The notes: generated by a model from the letters alone, not told the origin. 64,000 nucleotides of DNA from Sordaria brevicollis (GCA_033439795.1 JAUTDP010000004.1:3038001-3102000), one strand, 5' to 3'. Positions 47,401 through 60,245 are shown, counted from the stretch's first letter. Made by a program: numbers and translations.

Positions 47401-48414
47401 ATAAAATATAAATATTTATTAAATAATTATCGGCGTCGTCTTTAAATATTATCGGTTAATAATATATAAAATATTATAATACGTTATAATAATAAATATA
47501 TTTTATTCTTTTCTTAACCGTATTAAAAAATTTATTTATATATTTTAAAAATAATAAAATATATTAATATTTAAAATTAAAACCCCTTTCCTAAGGGGGG
47601 TGGAATAGATTATATAAAGTAGGGTACTTAATTACGAAATTTAAGGCTATGTTAAATACGTACTTTAAATAAAATTTCGATAAAATGAAGTTAATAGCTA
47701 ATTTTATATTTATTATATAAAGAAATTCGGATTAGGACCCCTTTATCTCTTACCTCTAAATTTCTTCCTCTTCTTAAACTTTCTCCTCCTTCTTCCTCCT
47801 TCCTCCTTTAACTTCTAACCCAATTCCTATTTAAAGGTTAATAATAGTATTACTACCCATTTACTTTAATTTCGTCTAAGAGATCCTCCTACGTTTATTC
47901 TTATTTTCTTTTATCCCCCCCCCCCCTCTAAATATTATTATAATTATTACTCTTACGTTATTTTTACTTTATAATTATTATTCATTTTTACTATTTATAT
48001 TTATATTAATAAGAAGCCTTAGTAATAATAAATATATTCGTTCTTTTATTTCCTATTTACTATACGTCTATTCTTTATTTTATTTATCTATATATTATTT
48101 AACCCCGTAATTATATTGGGCATTTTTATTCCCCCCGAAGGTAATTAATTAATTTCGGTATATATAAATTTGATTACTCTATATATTTATAATTTTATTA
48201 TTTATTTAATTAGTCCTTTTTATAATATTATTTTTTAATTAATTTTACCTTTACTATTAATATAAATTCTTAATAATTATAAACCTTCGGAATTTAAACG
48301 GCGCAATCGAAATATTAACTTTAATTTCTAAGATTAGGCTTTATTTTAATATAAATACTATACCTTTCGGCATTCTTATTAATATATTAATTAATTACCC
48401 CCGCTTAAATATAG

Positions 48415-48540
48415 ATTTTGGCTATTACACCGCTATAACTGGAGATTTAAATACAAACCTCGGCTATTATACTATAATCGGAGACCCGGACGCAACCTTC
48501 GGCTATAATACCGCCGTAGCTAGAGACTTAAATTTAAAAT
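48415..48540. repeat. Three imperfect copies of a ~40-bp unit
   Basis: Units begin with GGCTAT at 48420, 48462 and 48501 (spacings 42 and 39) and continue with a variable ATTATACCGCTATAAC-like part and GGAGA or AGAGA before an AT-rich tail. A partial unit (CTTTCGGCATTC) precedes at about 48364. The copies have diverged by RIP-like changes. Confidence 0.6.
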
Positions 48541-50050
48541 ATTAAATAAATTCTTACCCCGGAGGATAAAACGGCGCACCGAGAACTTACCTAAGAAAAT
48601 ACTATAAATTATTAATTTATATTAATTTATATTTATAATATATTAACCTTTTTATAATATAATACTAATAAAACGGTTAGGTTTATTAATAAGAAAAAAC
48701 GTATTAATAAAAAGAAGAATAATAACTATCCTAAAAAACGTATTAAAAATATTAATATCTTCGCTAATTTTACCCAAATTAATTTCGATAAAAAAATTAT
48801 TATTAATAAAGAGGGCGTTACCGAAACCTAACGTAAAGATATTATTAAATATAAATTTTATAAACTTAAAATAACGATATACTAGACTAAAATTCGCACT
48901 ATCTAATGCTTATATAATATAATTAATATCGGTAATTAATAGTCTAAGCGTAAAAGGACTTATACTATTTCTATTTAAAAGATTAATTCTAATATTAATA
49001 GAAATTAAGCTTATAACGAAATTTTAAATAAATAGAATAATAATTTCGGTTAATAGCGCCTGTATACCTTAAAGAAGGTTAAAGCGAAGGTTTAATATAT
49101 TACCGAATATAATAAATTTTTTATTAATTATAAAAATATCGATATTATTAAATAATTCTTTTAAAATCGTTGAAAAGAGCCTAACAGTATTAATAAATTC
49201 ATCTTTGTCTTCTATTAATTTACGGGCGTCGATATTAAGGCGTTTAATATTAAAATAAAATATTAAGTTCGAAATGAATTATTCTATTTCCTAATTTAAA
49301 AATTATATATTAATTTAATATTAAACGTTTATATTTAAATTATAATTATAATTAAAATATAGGATTATTATACTAATATAATTTATAAAAATAACCTCCT
49401 TAAGGAATATGATTATAATAACGAAGAATTTATTGAATTTTAAGAAATTATTACCGATAATTAGCCCGAAAAGGCTAAACCCGAAAAAAAAACTTTATCC
49501 TCGTCGAAATGACTAAAACGGCTAAAAAAATTGTAGCTAAACATTCTCGCTTTACCGAATTTAACTTCCGTAAGCGTTTTCAACTTCCCTCTTTAAATAA
49601 AGGCAATTCTAGTAATTAAAATAAATATATATATAAGGGCGTTTAAATCTATATATTATAATATATAATATCGATAATTATAAAGTTTTATTTATTTTTT
49701 ATATATTTCTATATTATTATAACCGGGTTTTATTATTACGGGGTTAGCGGGATATAAATTTAATAAATATTTATTGGATTATAAAATAAATATAATAATT
49801 TTGTTTTATTTCCATTATTTTATATAATTTTAACGACGCCGATAAAATATAACGAGGGAATAAACTATAAGGCGTATAGGCGAATATAGAATTAATTTAA
49901 TAAATTACTTTTTTTTATATTTTATATTATTCTTTATATATATAATTATATCCTTTCCTCTTCAATTAGGTCGAAATAGTAATAAAGAAAAATTACAGGT
50001 ATATAAATATTTAATATTATAAATATTTATTATATTTTAATATATATTGA

Positions 50051-50260
50051 TGTAGGGTGAAATTATTGTCTACCTAGATGTATGAGTAATTGTTTAAGTA
50101 GCAGATAGTAGGGTAGGTATAGATCTATACCTCCCTCCCTTTGGAAGATTCGGAGCCTATACTTGAGAAAAGGATAAAAGGGGGAGGCTTCTCCCTCCTT
50201 CGATTAAGGGAAGTAAGAAGAAGAATTAGAAAGGAGAATAATTTTATTTTTCACCCAAAA
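50051..50260. mobile_element. Less-mutated island: candidate LTR or small inverted-repeat element
   Basis: This stretch keeps TG and CA far better than its surroundings. It starts TGTAGGGTGAAA and ends near TTTCACCC (50249-50256), so GGGTGAAA at 50055-50062 is repeated in inverted form about 190 bases away. A plus-strand gag relic follows from about 50.5 kb, which suits a 5' LTR. But the lack of RIP and the inverted ends would also suit a separate small element. A primer-binding site was not recognised. Confidence 0.4.
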
Positions 50261-50299
50261 AAAACCTTTTCTACGAACCTATTAAATAACCCCCTTAAG

Positions 50300-52560
50300 G
50301 ACTTCTAAGAGACTTAATTAATAAATCTACTCCTATTTAAAAAAAATAATAAGAGTAAAACTTTATTTTATTCTTATTCTTTTTCCTATAGTAGTAAAGT
50401 TGAAAATTATTAACCCTATTTACGTTTTTTAAATAAAGATCCTTAAATTAGTTTAATCCTTTATTATAAATTTATAGTATAGGTTCTATTTCCTTTATAG
50501 TATAGTTTTTAATTTAAATTAAATTTAATAATAAGGACGAAATAAATTTTAAATTTTTAATTAAATTAATTAATACGGACGTAAAAGACCTTCGGCCGGG
50601 GTTTTTTATAAATACGAAGGTTATTCCCGTAGCTTTCGGGATATTATTTTAAATATTAATAATTAAATAGTAAAATATTAATCGGTATTAACGGTAAAGG
50701 AATCTTTCGATAAATTTATAGGAAACTTTAATTTCGGATATATATAAATTTCCGTTTTTTCGATATTATAAAATTTTAATTAATAAAGAATAAATTAAAA
50801 AATAAAAAAAGATATAAATAATTGAAAATTATAAGAAAATCGGAATAATAGAAGTAAAAGACCTAGAAATTAAAGAATTTACTAATAAATTTAAATAAAA
50901 ATTATTAGAAAAATACCGAAGGGATTAAATCCGCTCCTTATTATAAATTATCCGTTTATTGAATATTCGTATTTTATATATAGAATTCACTCTTTAGTTG
51001 GTTAAAATTATCGTAGGATTCTTTTTTTTAGTAATTTGAAGATTTTTTAATATTTCGAAGGAATTTTTAATTTTATTAAAAGAAGTAAAGTTTATTAGCG
51101 AAGGTATTATTAGATAGATTTATTTTTTAAATAGTTTAGAAATAAAGCTATTACGAAATTTTAGGAGTGGTAAGGATTTATTAGCGGTATTATAATATTT
51201 AGATCGAGAATTTATTAATAAAGGGGTATAAATTTATACTTCCTTTAAAAAGGATACGAATAATAATTAATATTTTAAATATACGTATAATACCCTTCTT
51301 TTACTTTATTTATTATTTATTATTTATAAACCTATATTATTTATTATATTTAATAAAGATATTATTATTATATTTAAGGATATTCCCTTTATTTTTTCTT
51401 CTTTATCGATTTTATTATTTATTCCTTTTTATTCCCTTTTTAGTAAATGAATTCTTTTTATTAAAATAATTTTCGATATTATTATTACTATTTTAATTAA
51501 TAGTATTATTTGTAATATTACCCTTATTAATTTTTTTAATAGGAATAGAGTTATTAAATATTTTAAATTATTTAAAGAGAAGGTTAGGATTTACGAATTC
51601 GGTAATAACGAGTAGAAGATTTTTATTTAGTTTTAATAATATAAGAGGGAGTTTAAGGATATTAATAAAAGTATTATTCGTAAATTTAAGCTCCGGAAAA
51701 TTTATATTTAATTTAAATTTATAAAGCGGTTTAAAATAATTTATAAGGTTAAGGATTTTAAATAAATTGAGAGTATAGTTATTATTTTAAAATATTTCTA
51801 TTTTAAGCGGGTTTTTAATAATTATAATATTATTATAAACCTTATTTTTATTTATATGGCTTTATTAATTTATTAAATTACTATTAATTAATCCTTCGTT
51901 TACGTTAATATTATTAAGAATTTCTATTGAAAGTTTAATTTCGAAATTAAGCGGATTATAGTTTTTTTCTTTAATAAATATAAAGAGGAATTCTATTATA
52001 TAAATTAAGTAGAATTTTTAATTAAATTAAATAATTTAATTATTAAGTAATTCGATAATATTAAATTTAATGATTATTTTAATAATAAGGAGGAGATTAA
52101 TATTTACCGTTTTATACGTAAAGCGATTTGTTTTTCCGATAAAGAATTTACTTAAAATATTAATAGGAAATTTATTAAGAAGTCTATTTTTAAATTTACT
52201 TTTAAGGCCGCCGAAACTCTTATTACGATTAGGGATAATTATATAGAGAAATTAATTAAATTTTTCGAATAATTGGTTATCGCCTATAAATTTTTAATAA
52301 ATAACCGGATTATTAATACCGCTATCCCACTTCCTTTTATACCCTTTTAATTTTAACCAATTTAAATTTACTATTTTTAAATTAATTCGGTCTAAACCCG
52401 CCCTTATAATAAAGATTATATTAGTAATAAAAGAAGGAGGGAACCCTATTATTAAACGTACTACTATTATAGTAAAATAAGTTATTATTTATTTAATTAT
52501 AAAAAAAAGGATAGGGATAATTCTTATAATATTATACGGTAGATTGCCCCTAATAGGTAA
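50300..52560 (+). pseudogene. RIP-mutated gag region of an LTR retrotransposon
   Basis: The plus strand reads as a Lys/Glu/Asn-rich coding relic with many RIP-type stops. At 52459-52500 fourteen codons now read as Tyr-rich, but every Tyr at the key positions is one C-to-T or G-to-A step from Cys or His, and the spacing is exactly x2, x4, x4 as in a CCHC gag zinc knuckle. No protease or reverse transcriptase follows before the LINE relic begins at about 52.6 kb, so the element is either truncated there or interrupted by it. Confidence 0.6.
52459..52500 (+). other. CCHC zinc-knuckle relic
   Basis: TAC TAC TAT TAT AGT AAA through AAT TAT: the four ligand codons (1, 4, 9 and 14) are TAC, TAT, TAT and TAT, each a RIP step from TGC, TGT, CAT and TGT. 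Followed by a Lys-rich run, as in gag proteins. Confidence 0.6.
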
Positions 52561-52599
52561 AAATTTGTAAATATTATTCTTTATATAATTTTAAAACTA

Positions 52600-55500
52600 C
52601 TTTAGAACCGGAAACGCCGATTTCTAGTCGAGGAGCGCTCCAAAATGAAAATCGACAACGGGAATCGACTCAAAAAAGTCTTTTACGTCCTTCACGATAT
52701 CCCGCGACGATTATAGCAACGACGGTATATCGTTATTACCGATAACGATTAATAATAGTAACCGTAAACTCGAAAATAGCGTCTATAACCCGCTCGTAGG
52801 ATTTTTAATTTGTAACGACCCTAACGTAGTATATATTACGAAGATTTTGGAAAAAACGTAGGAGGATGACGAAATTATAAAGAAATTTATCGCTAAAGCG
52901 AATAAATCTTCGGACTACGACGCCGTTTCGTTCGAAAATTGTAATTAAGTTCGTAAATTATTTAACGAATATACGAAAATCCTTACGAAGAAAAGTAGGG
53001 TAACGCGCCCCGAAATTAATAAAGTTAATAACGATTAAATTATTATTAGGAAAAATTTTAACGATTTAAAAAAAATAATTTTATAAAAATTATAAAAAAA
53101 CGCTAAAGAGGCGCCGAAAATATAAACCGGAATTATAAAAAATATTCTTCTTAAAACCGGGTTTATCCTTTAATATATTATAATTATTACCCCCCCTTAA
53201 AAGTATTCTTTATTAATTATAACCGTACTTTCTTTATTCGAAATATTATAATCGATATTTAATATTCGAAGCGGACGAACGAAAAAATTAAAATTTAAAT
53301 TAAAAAAATACTTCGCAATTTAAAGATTAATACCCTTAATATTGTACGAACCGTTACGAAATTATTTACGACCGGAAATTATAAAATTATATTTAATAAT
53401 ATTATATATAAATAATATTAATAACGCTAAATTTAAATTAAAAAAATCTTTAACGAAAAAGCGTTCGTATTTTTAAATACTATTACGTTAATCGCTAAAA
53501 GGTTTCCTTAAATAAATATTACCGAATATATAAAAATAAAGGATATTATTTATAAAATATAATAAACGAATTTAACCGCTTCTATTATTAAAATACGCCT
53601 ATAGAAGAAGAAAATTAATAAAAATAAAGGATTCTTTATAATAAAAATTATAATTATAAAGGTAGCCGAAATTCTCCGTAAAGGATTTTTTCTTTAAAAG
53701 GGTAACGTATATATTTACGAATTATTTACTTCTTTAATTAATATTTAATAATATTTTACTTATTAAGGTATAAAATATTTAAAAAAGTTTTATTATAACG
53801 TTAATATTTATAAACGTTATAATAAAAATAAATATAATAAAGACCGCTTTAAAAAAGCGAATTACCTATTTAACGAAGATAAATCGCTAATTTTCTATAC
53901 TCTATATAGAAAATATAGGTATTATACTTTTAAAAAGAAAATATACCTTATTTTTAAAAAAGCTATCGCGAAAGCTATTATAAAATACGCCGAAAAACTA
54001 CGCTTATTTATATACTAGAAAAACTTTAAGAAAAATATTATATTAAAATTAATAATAGTAAAGGATAATAAGGATATTAATCTCCCTAACGCCCCCCCTA
54101 CCGCCCGTATTATTATTATTCGTAAAAGGGAATTTAAAAGCGGAAATAAAAATTATACCTATAAACGGATTAATAAACTTTCTACTAAACCGAAATTAAC
54201 GGCCAAAGGCCCGATAAACGCGTTTACGAATTTTTAAAATTCGAATATTCGGAACGGCGCCGGCTTAATTACTACCGCTAAACCGGTTATTTAAAAGGAA
54301 AAAACTCCTATTCCCACTTTACCTACGGGGTTAAAAAATACTCCTTTATAAAGTAATTAATAATTTAATTAAAAATATTCTATTAAAATATAGGGAAATC
54401 GTACGAAAGAAAGAAATTACTATTCAAATAAAAGGAGATTTATAATATTATAATGATTTAAAAATTAAATAGGAATTTAAACGAAGATATTTATTATTTA
54501 TAGGGCGGTAAATATATTGGGGTAGATTATTTAAAAAAAGGGAGGGCGGTTATTTATATAAATAAGAAATAGAATTTTAAAAATTTAAACTTCCGTATTA
54601 GAAAAGATTAGGCTTTTATAACGTTTAAAAATTTAAAGGAATTATTAATTATTTATTCGATTTATTCCCCTATTAAAATATATAGAATATTAGAATACGA
54701 ATAAGGGTTTCCCTTCTTCGAATTCCTCGAAGAAAAACCTTTAATAAGATATTAAATTATAACCGTCGGAAATTTTAATTTCTATTATCCCAATTAAGAT
54801 TTAAAGAATAAAATTAACCTAAAAGCCGAAAAACTCCTTATATAAGTATAATAATAACGTATATAATTTATTACCCTTAAAGGGGAATCGATTTATATAA
54901 ATAATATAATATAGGAAGAGAGAAATAAAATAATCGATTACGTATAAATAATATTAAAAATCGAAACCGAATATTAAAGGGCGTAATAGTACGAATAAAC
55001 CGGTTTGGACTATTATTTTTAAGAAATTTAAATTTATATTAAAAGAAAGGTTAAGAAAACGGAAATAGAAAAAAATTATAATTAAAATTTAATAAATACG
55101 GAAAAAATACGAAAAGCGGCGTTATAATAGATTTCGGTCCCGGCGAAGATTAATACGAAGGAGGAATTAGAATTTATATTTAATAAATTCGATAGAGAAT
55201 TTATAAATATAATAAAAGAATTTATTTTATATTAAAAAAAAAATTAAAGGAGAAGAGCGAAATAATAAACGTTAAAATATAAAATAATAACGAAAAATAC
55301 GAAGTAGAAATAGTAAAAATAATATAAAGAAAAAATATCTTCGAATTAAATAAAATTTATAAAAGTATTAATAAAAAAAAGAAAAATTAATACGAAAGCT
55401 CAATAAATAATATAGCGAAAAAGCGTTAAAAAAGTATTAAAAAATTTAAATAAATTTTAAACCCTCGAAAAATAAGCCCGTACCCGAAATTATTTATTAA

Positions 55501-57820
55501 TAAACTTATTTAAATTCCTAATTTTTAAATAATACGAAAGAGTAAAAAAAATCGAAAATTATAATAATAAAGTAAATATTTTCGCCGAACGTTTTTTCCC
55601 GAAAATAAACGTTCCTACGGATTATTTACCCGATTAAACCCTTCCCCTAAATATTAACGATTTATTATTTATTAACGAATTAATTACTAAAAAGGATATC
55701 CAAAAAATTTTATTTTAAATAATACTAAATAAAATACCGGGCGTCGATTAATACTTAAATAAATTTTTAAAAATTTATAAAAAATTATTTTAAAAAATTA
55801 TAACCGCTTTCGCAACTACGAACTTTCGTCTTAAATACTTTTTATAATAGTTTAAAAATATAAAAATAATCGTTCTTAAAAAGTTAAGAAAAACCGCCGT
55901 ATAATAAAAATTAACCGGCGTATAGAAATTAATTTTACTATTAAATAACGTCGGGAAAATCTTCGAAACGTTTATTACTAAAAAATTTATTTAAACTATA
56001 AAAGAATTTAATTTCTTATTAAAGGGTTAAATAAATAATCGGGCAAATTATTCGACCGAATTTACTATCCGTATCGTTATAAATATTATATATACGGTTT
56101 AGAAATTCGGAGCCGTTATATTATTAATACTCTTTAATTTTAAAAGCGTATTTAATAAAATTAATTATAAATAATTATTATATACCCTATAAGAAATATA
56201 ATTTTTATAATAAATTTTCGAATAGGTAACGAATTTTATTAATGGACGAAGAAGTTCCCTCTTTTTCGACGATAAAATATCCGTTCCCTACGTTATAAAA
56301 ATTAAAATACCTTAAAACTCCCCCCTCTTTCTAATTTTTTTTATCCTTTTTATTATTTTATTATATTATAAATTAATTATAATTAAAAATATAATTATAA
56401 TCGATTTCGTTAACGATATTAATATTATCGCTATAATAAAGGTTATTGAAGAGAATTATAAAATACTTTAAACGGTATAAGAAATTTATTCCGAATAAAT
56501 AAAGGAGAAAAATATAAAATTCGAAATGAATAAAACGGAATTAATATATTTTACGCGGACGAAAGTATTAAGAACAGAAATTTTCTAATTTAAGGATATT
56601 ATATTTCGACCGACGGAATCGATAAAATTTTTAAATATTTAATTGGATTGTAAATTTAATTATTAAATTTATACGGAAATTATTAAAAAGAAAATAAAAA
56701 TTTAAACGAATACGCTAACCCAATTAGCCGTAAAAATTTAAAATTACTCCTTCGTTCGCGCAAAGAAGATTTATACTAAATATATTCAAAATATAATTAT
56801 ATATAAAATTTTAACCTTTTATTAATTAATAAAAATATATAATAAACCCCGAAGGATAATAATCGGATTAATTAAATACTAAATTAAATATTTAAAAATC
56901 GTCGCCGGGGCGTATAAAATTACGTTAGTATAAAACCTTAAAACGGAAATTTTTTACCCGCTATTCGACTTCTACTTTAATAAACGGGTAAAGGCTTTCG
57001 AAGAGAAATTCGCCCGTATAAACCAAATTAAATTTATCCAAAGAATAATAATTTAAATAATTAATTATATTTAAATAAAATAGGTAAAAGGTTAATTATT
57101 TATTAATAAATTAGAAAGTAATACCGTTAAAATTAAATAAGTAAAAGAATAAATACCGATAAAGAATTTTATAATAATTATAGTAAGACCGCCCCCGGCA
57201 ACGGGTATACCCGTTTAACTATTATAATTACCGGAACCTTTAATTTTTAATCGAAAAATATAATTAAAAAATATTATAAAAAGAAAATAAATATCGTACT
57301 ATAATTATTAATTAATAATAACGATAATTAAATTAAATCGGCGGTATAAATTTATAATTATTAATTTCAATCCGAAATTTAATAATATTATAATAAAACG
57401 GTATATAATTAATTAAAAAAAGAAAAAGCGGAAGAGAATTTAACCTTCGGAAAATAATAAAAATTATTATTTATTAACGAAAGCGAAAAATTCCCTCCTC
57501 GTTTAAGCGAAAACGGAAATAATCGGCTTTAGGGCTTTCCTTTTCTAAAAGAGAATCCCCAATATCGATACCCCTATTTATTCGTATAAATTGGGACGAA
57601 AAACGTTTTACTATATTACATTCAAATATTTCTAAATAATAAATACGTAATTTATAATAACCGATTAACCGTAAATATAAAAATAATTCCAATCTATTTA
57701 AACGATAAAATTAAAGCCGAAAAAATCCTATTATAAATATTTTAATTAAAATAATTAAATAAATACCGCTTAATAATCGAATTAAAAAAAGAGCGGCAAA
57801 ACGAATTCGCTCGCTATTTT
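52600..57820 (+). mobile_element. RIP-mutated Tad1-like LINE (non-LTR retrotransposon)
   Basis: Plus-strand relic with two regions. About 52.6-54.35 kb is ORF1-like (coiled, with a Cys/His-type segment near 53.91 kb now mutated). About 54.4-57.8 kb is ORF2. Endonuclease-like motifs appear near 54.64-54.79 kb (YSIYSPIK; TVGNFNFYYPN). The reverse transcriptase core starts with NKIPGVD at 55728-55748, then VGKIFETFIT near 55.95 kb. The catalytic box is at 56403-56417, read today as DFVND, one RIP step from FVDD. Further markers are AGAYKITLV near 56.91 kb and FNKRVKAFEEKFARI near 56.97 kb. The C-terminal Cys/His region lies near 57.53-57.70 kb. The order and spacing fit fungal Tad1-clade LINEs. 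Both ends are approximate. Many stops make it non-functional. Confidence 0.78.
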
Positions 57821-59340
57821 TAATTTTCTTTTCTTCCTTTTCTTTTATTTTTATTTACTAATATATTAAAATAAAAATAAGGGAAGGATTTCCATTTAAT
57901 TAAAAATCTATTAAACCGCAAAAACGACGATTTATTTAATTATTACTTCTTTTTATAATTAATTAAAACTTTCAATATTTTATTATTATTAGTAAATAAA
58001 TAATTCTATTCGTCGAATTAACGAATATATTAACGTATAATATTAATTACGAATTAATATTAATCGAATTAATTACTATTAATAAAAATAGGACCAATAG
58101 GACGAATAATTAACAAATTAATTTCTATCGGAAAATTACTACAAAAAGGTATATAAATACTACTATTACTCTAAAAAATTCTACTACTACCGTTATAAAG
58201 CAAACTATTACTACTATTATAAAATAAATTATTACTATTATTATAGGAGATACTACCCAAAAGAATACAACCGCCGACTAAACCATCCTTATTAGAAAGG
58301 AAAAATTCGTAATAACCTTTTTAAAAATAATCGTTAACCGACTACTTTTTATAATAAATAAATTACTTTAAAATACCGGTAAAACTATCATTAATAAAGT
58401 AAAGGCGAATTGTACTAATAAATTCCTTAATAATAATATAAAAGCGAATAAAATAATCGCAAAATTCGCTATTAATTAGGTTTTTAATAACGACCTTCTC
58501 CTAAAAAGTATTATAAAAATCGCAAAAACCGCGAAATATATCGATTATATAACGCAAAACCGCTAAAATATATTAAATAACTTAATTAAATTTATTTAAA
58601 AACGAATTAAAATAAAAGACGTTAATAATATAAAAAATAGCAATTTATTCGGGTAATTAAAAATATAATAAATTGATTCAACGACGGCCTTTATATAAAT
58701 ATTATAACCTAGGACGGCCGAAAAAGCAAAAAGGGCTTTAATTAATTAAAGGGTATAAATAAAATATAGAAGAATATAAATACAATTTCGGAAAGGTTAG
58801 CGCAAAAATAAAATATAATAAAAGGAAAATTTACCCTTTTTCTAATATATAAAAAAATTTATTATTAATAAAGTATTTAATAATATATTCGAAATTAATT
58901 TTAATATCGGTATTAACCGTATTAAATATAAAAATTAATAAAAGAAAGTAAAAGGGAAACGAATTTTCGCCTTCATCCTCGTCGGAAATTTTTATTATCT
59001 TATAAAACGCCTCAATGCGTTTTTAATAGAGAATAACTATTTCGAATCAATTATTATTATTAAAGGAAGGAAAAGCCTAAAAAAACCCAAGGGATAAGGG
59101 GTTTTTATATTTAAGGGAGGGAAATCCTTACGCTAATATAAACCGTAGTAGAAATATAATTATAATAAGGGGAAGAAAAGGATAAAAAAAATAAAGGAAA
59201 GTTTAACGGTTAAAAGGTTTAATAACGGTTAAAAGGGTAAATAGGTAAGGGAATAAAAAGTAGAAGGTAATAATAAATAAGAAACGGAACAGCGGATTAA
59301 AAAGGCGGAATAATTTAATATTTTAACGTAATAGTAAATA
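57821..59340. other. RIP-mutated DNA between the LINE and the gypsy relic
   Basis: About 1.5 kb, unresolved. The part at about 58.0-58.5 kb retains more CA than its neighbours. A Lys/Asn-rich plus-strand frame with few stops runs through about 58.2-58.8 kb. It might belong to a second retroelement gag or ORF1, but no motif decides this. Confidence 0.5.
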
Positions 59341-59824
59341 AAAAGGATGAGACGGATATTAATCGTATTAGCGGTGGGTATGTACCGCGATCGTAAAACG
59401 CCGAAAAAGCGGCGCGGATAGATCCGCGTTGGGAAATATAGCTGGGGTTTTTATCCGGGGCGCTTAACGCCTACGGTTTTATCCTATAGGGAATCGGAGA
59501 TAGACCCCATACTATATTGGCGCTATAGATTTAGCTAGGGAATAAGAATCTTACTTTTATTCTTTATATAAATAATACTATAAATACTTTTAATTTACTC
59601 CCTAACGAAATATATATTTATATTATTAATTAAAGCGCTTTAAGAAAAATAATCCGTTTATTATTTACTTTGAACTTAAACTATCCTAATTATAATAATT
59701 TTAAAAAATAGGAAAGAGATATTTAATAAAAGGGTATTATTATAAATCCTCGTTTTACCTTTTATTTTAAATTCTTTAAGGACCCTAATATAGCGAAGAA
59801 ATAATAAAATACGGTTTTTACTCG

Positions 59825-60245
59825 GAGAATTAGGGGTGGTCTATCTGCACTGTTAAAAAGGTCTTAGTCGACTGTAGAAGAAATGTTCAACTTTAAGTAA
59901 CTCCGCGAAAAAAAATCGTAGAAAAAAAAACGGTATATGGGGATTTTGCTGATTTTTTGCTTTAAATTTAGAATGCAACGACCTTTCAATTCTAGTACGC
60001 ATTGAGTTTCTCTTGCTAAAAACCTCTTCTTAATAGTAAATATCTTAGGAGGGGTAAAAAGAAGTAAAGATAACATTGGTGAAAACGGACTTTACGCTTG
60101 AAAAATCCAGCAAAAATCAACAATTCCAACCATACTCTTTCTATTTCCCTAACCCCAACATTGGTGAAGTTATACCTTATTTCATTTCCGGCCGACAGTC
60201 GACTAAGACTTTTCTAACAGTGCAGATAGGCCATCTCGAGAATTA
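59825..60245. repeat. 8-bp target-site duplication flanking the MITE
   Basis: GAGAATTA at 59825-59832 and again at 60238-60245, directly abutting the two 43-bp inverted ends. The duplicated bases themselves lie in RIP-mutated host DNA. The span covers both copies. Confidence 0.85.
59833..60237. mobile_element. Non-RIP-mutated 405-bp MITE inserted in the gypsy relic
   Basis: Terminal inverted repeats are exactly 43 bp each (59833-59875 and 60195-60237), identical at 38 of 43 positions, and all five differences are transitions. The shared core reads CTATCTGCACTGTTA and CTTAGTCGACTGT. The 8-bp string GAGAATTA stands directly outside both ends (59825-59832 and 60238-60245), a perfect target-site duplication. 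An 8-bp duplication points to the hAT superfamily, though the outermost bases (GGGG/GAGA) are not the textbook hAT ends. The interior has normal CA and TG and repeats CATTGGTGAA near 60075 and 60160. No coding frame is credible, so it must depend on a transposase encoded elsewhere. Confidence 0.88.

Larger units (their letters stand above)
39996..50045. other. RIP-mutated DNA of unresolved family
   Basis: About 10 kb. Between roughly 46.4 and 45.2 kb the minus strand has one frame that stays nearly open, with stops almost only where RIP would make them, so a minus-strand coding element is likely. I could not match it to reverse transcriptase, DDE transposase or tyrosine recombinase motifs. 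A C12 run lies at 47915-47926. Two tandem-repeat patches with a period near 40 bp lie around 41630-41780 and 48415-48540. A similar 33-39 base string occurs at 42685-42717 and 44365-44403. Plus-strand frames at 48.7-49.6 kb are Lys/Asn rich and partly open. Confidence 0.6.

Noticed and set aside
57474..57692. 72-aa minus-strand frame in the LINE relic
   Set aside because: Antisense to the C-terminal region of the LINE ORF2, which reads on the plus strand.
59864..60076. 70-aa minus-strand frame inside the MITE
   Set aside because: Low-complexity Lys/Phe/Leu content from AT-rich DNA, with no transposase motif. The element is non-coding.
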